Of a stretch of 64,000 nt of DNA, positions 62,198 to 64,000 are shown piece by piece. How positions within the stretch are numbered: position 1 is the stretch's first letter; the number at the start of each line of letters is the position of its first letter. The stretch is from Cymbomonas tetramitiformis (lineage: Eukaryota > Chlorophyta > Pyramimonadophyceae > Pyramimonadales > Pyramimonadaceae): positions 1-64,000 of the forward strand of contig LGRX02029134.1 of NCBI GenBank assembly GCA_001247695.2. The letters are read 5' to 3'. Both the position numbers and the translations under genes were made by a program. The notes beneath the pieces are model-generated. The model was not told the origin of the DNA, did not search any database, and saw only the letters and a program-made list of their open reading frames with translations.

Positions 62198-64000
62198 TGA
62201 TGGAGAACCTGAAATATATATATCATACATATATATATACGCAGGTTGCACTCCAAGAACAGTCGGGCACTCGCAGAGATACGGAGACTAAGATGAGATA
62301 ATAAAATAACTTAGGTGTTTTATTATCGGACGGAACTGACGGCAGGCAAGATGCAAGTGACACAACACGGCGAGGGGTGACACAGGAAGAGACAGTCACC
62401 CCCATTTCATGGGGGGGTGAAAGTCTGTCTCCCCATGACACCACCTCACCCCGAAGGTGTGAGGTGTCACGATGCCAACTTGCCAGGCCAGGCCTAAGAT
62501 CCTACGGCAAGCACAAAGGCGAAACCCTAAGGAAACATACATCTCGTGAGACCCAAAGGGGTCTTTTTCAACCCAACTAGTGTGGCTCAGCCTGCGTTGG
62601 TCTCTAGATGCGTGCTCTAGGGGCTTACGCCCATGCATGTGCTGTGGGGATGACTACTCCCACAGGCCAGCCGGCGAATCTAGCCCCAGCAATCGAGGGT
62701 GGACGGCGGCGTAGCTCACGATGGTGAAACGAAGCTGAGCGCCGCCAAGACGTTGTCATCCAACGCCCACGCGGTGCGGTGCGACGATGCGTGGCACCAA
62801 CAAAGCGAGTGCGGGGACGTGGACACCCCAGGGGGGGCGGAGGTGGAAAATGCGGTGTGGCTCCACTCTGCCGCGAGCAAGTGCGAAAGCAGAGAGGAAA
62901 AACGGCGGGATGAGGGCTGCAACACCACTAAACACCACCAGGCAGTGGCCAAGGGGCACGCAGGGTGGAGGGAAGAGTGGAGGATGCTGCGGGGTGAGGT
63001 CGTAGTGGTCAAAGGTCATGTCGACGATGTGGTTGATGGACTCGATTTTGGTGTCGGGTGCATAAGCACCACCAGACACCACCAGATCGTAGCCAGGGGT
63101 AAGTTCTTGTAGTCGAATCACCTGCAGCGCGGAGGCAATTGCAGAAATGCGCGAACGCTGACGATACGAAGCCATGGCCGCTGTAAGCTGGAAATTCTGG
63201 AGCCCAATACTTAGGGTTCCCAAACGAAAACGTAACTTTCGCCAAAAATAACCAAATCGAACGATGAAAAAGTCAAATTGGGGTAGATTTTGACGAGGAA
63301 CACGGCGGCGAGGTCAAAAAAGTCGTGCGGTAAGCCAATTTTCCGGCAGCAGAGGTGCTGCTGGCCAGAGCGTTGAAGGCGTAAATGTCGGTATAAGAGG
63401 TTGGATAAAAAAAAAAACGGTCGTTTCCAGAGCACGAAGCCAAAAGGTGTGCAATAAGAAAACGGCTGAAGATGTCGGAAATAAAAGATGCCGCGACGTC
63501 GGTGCTGCCGCTAGTGCAATACGGTTGTGCGTAGTGCAATACGGCTGATGTCGCCTGTGTTGCTGAAAGCTGATAATTGTGCCAAAAGCGAAGGCGTAGA
63601 TGTCGGAAGCAACCGTCGGAAAATCACGTCGGAAGCAGATGTCGGAATTTGATGTCGGAAGATGTCGGTTCCTTAGATGTCGAAAGCGCGTCACAGCTGA
63701 TGTCGGTACTAAAAAGATGTCGGGTAGAATCACAGGGCGTGAAGCGATCTTGTCAACGAGTCAACGAGGTACGTAAAAATAAGCGTGTAAGGGCACCATA
63801 ACCTGATGGAGAACCTGAAATATATATATATCATACATATATATATACGCAGGTTGCACTCCAAGAACAGTCGGGCACTCGCAGAGATACGGAGACTAAG
63901 ATGAGATAATGAAATAACTTAGGTGTTTTATTATCGGACGGAACTGACGGCAGGCAAGATGCAAGTGACACAACACGGCGAGGGGTGACACAGGAAGAGA
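62198..64000 (-). mobile_element. Small LTR retroelement B, second copy, cut by the window end
   Basis: 3' LTR 62198-62438 and the start of the 5' LTR at 63804. The outer end (expected near 64046) lies beyond the window. Same AACAT left duplication as copy 1. Confidence 0.9.
62756..63175 (-). CDS. 139-residue ORF of LTR element B, second copy
   Basis: Same predicted protein as 24950-25369; unknown function. Confidence 0.5.
   Translation of the reverse strand: MASYRQRSRISAIASALQVIRLQELTPGYDLVVSGGAYAPDTKIESINHIVDMTFDHYDLTPQHPPLFPPPCVPLGHCLVVFSGVAALIPPFFLSAFALARGRVEPHRIFHLRPPWGVHVPALALLVPRIVAPHRVGVG

Larger units (their letters stand above)
53961..64000. repeat. Large duplicated segment, copy 2 (continues past the window)
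   Basis: Direct-orientation near-copy of 16143-26194. The left edge is in fabD intron 7, 83 bp downstream of exon 7 on the minus strand, and adjoins the retrotransposon 5' end. Proteins predicted in the two copies are identical over fabD exons 1-7 and the ankyrin gene. Confidence 0.95.

Overview
The window is nuclear DNA of a eukaryote, most likely a unicellular alga. The cellular genes have phase-consistent GT-AG introns. One of them encodes a type II fatty-acid-synthesis enzyme (malonyl-CoA:ACP transacylase, FabD/MCAT), which fits a plastid-bearing cell. The largest element looks like the Dualen/RandI group of non-LTR retrotransposons, first described in Chlamydomonas. I cannot name the lineage. 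Nothing bacterial (operons, rRNA, tRNA, CRISPR) was seen. Only two confident host genes are present; the rest is a dense, nested landscape of mobile elements, minisatellites and one virus-like patch.

Layout. 1-3950: poorly coding repeats, including a 155-bp tandem duplication and three exon-like units with a 169-bp period. 3954-9079 (minus): a decayed gag-like retroelement gene with a CCHC knuckle, a coiled coil and Trp-rich repeats, split by a hAT-type MITE with an 8-bp target duplication. 10199-11536 (minus): an internally deleted mariner-like transposase. 12993-19580 (minus): a ten-exon fabD gene whose introns 7 and 9 hold three unrelated minisatellites. 19639-20590 (minus): a four-exon ankyrin-repeat gene. 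21247-22033: a fold-back element. 22448-26240: two small LTR elements in opposite orientation, each with a 5-bp target duplication, a primer-binding site matching the anticodon arm of initiator tRNA-Met, and a conserved 139-codon ORF. 26241-28685: an AT-rich, intronless, giant-virus-like patch with a Cys-rich protein, a basic protein and a fibre-like protein. 29465-32747: a complete gag-only LTR element. 32748-36500: AT-rich DNA without recognisable genes. 36686-37969: a copia-type protease fragment. 38242-41290: an acidic hypothetical protein, an interrupted palindrome containing a RING-like ORF, a TA-flanked DNA transposon and a recurring promoter-like module.

41290-53960 (minus) is the centrepiece: a roughly 12.7-kb non-LTR retrotransposon. 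ORF1 has RRM-like and WW-like segments. ORF2 (3309 codons) carries, in order, a ULP1-like protease, APE endonuclease, reverse transcriptase, a second ULP1-like protease, a PCIF1-like adenine methyltransferase-type domain and RNase H. After one frameshift come a CCHC knuckle and a restriction-like endonuclease. The methyltransferase-type domain and the doubled protease are the most unusual signals in the window.

53961-64000 is a second, near-identical copy of 16143-26194. It repeats fabD exons 1-7, the ankyrin gene, the fold-back element and both small LTR elements. Its left edge falls inside fabD intron 7 and is joined directly to the 5' end of the large retrotransposon. This is either a real segmental duplication or a haplotype/assembly artefact.
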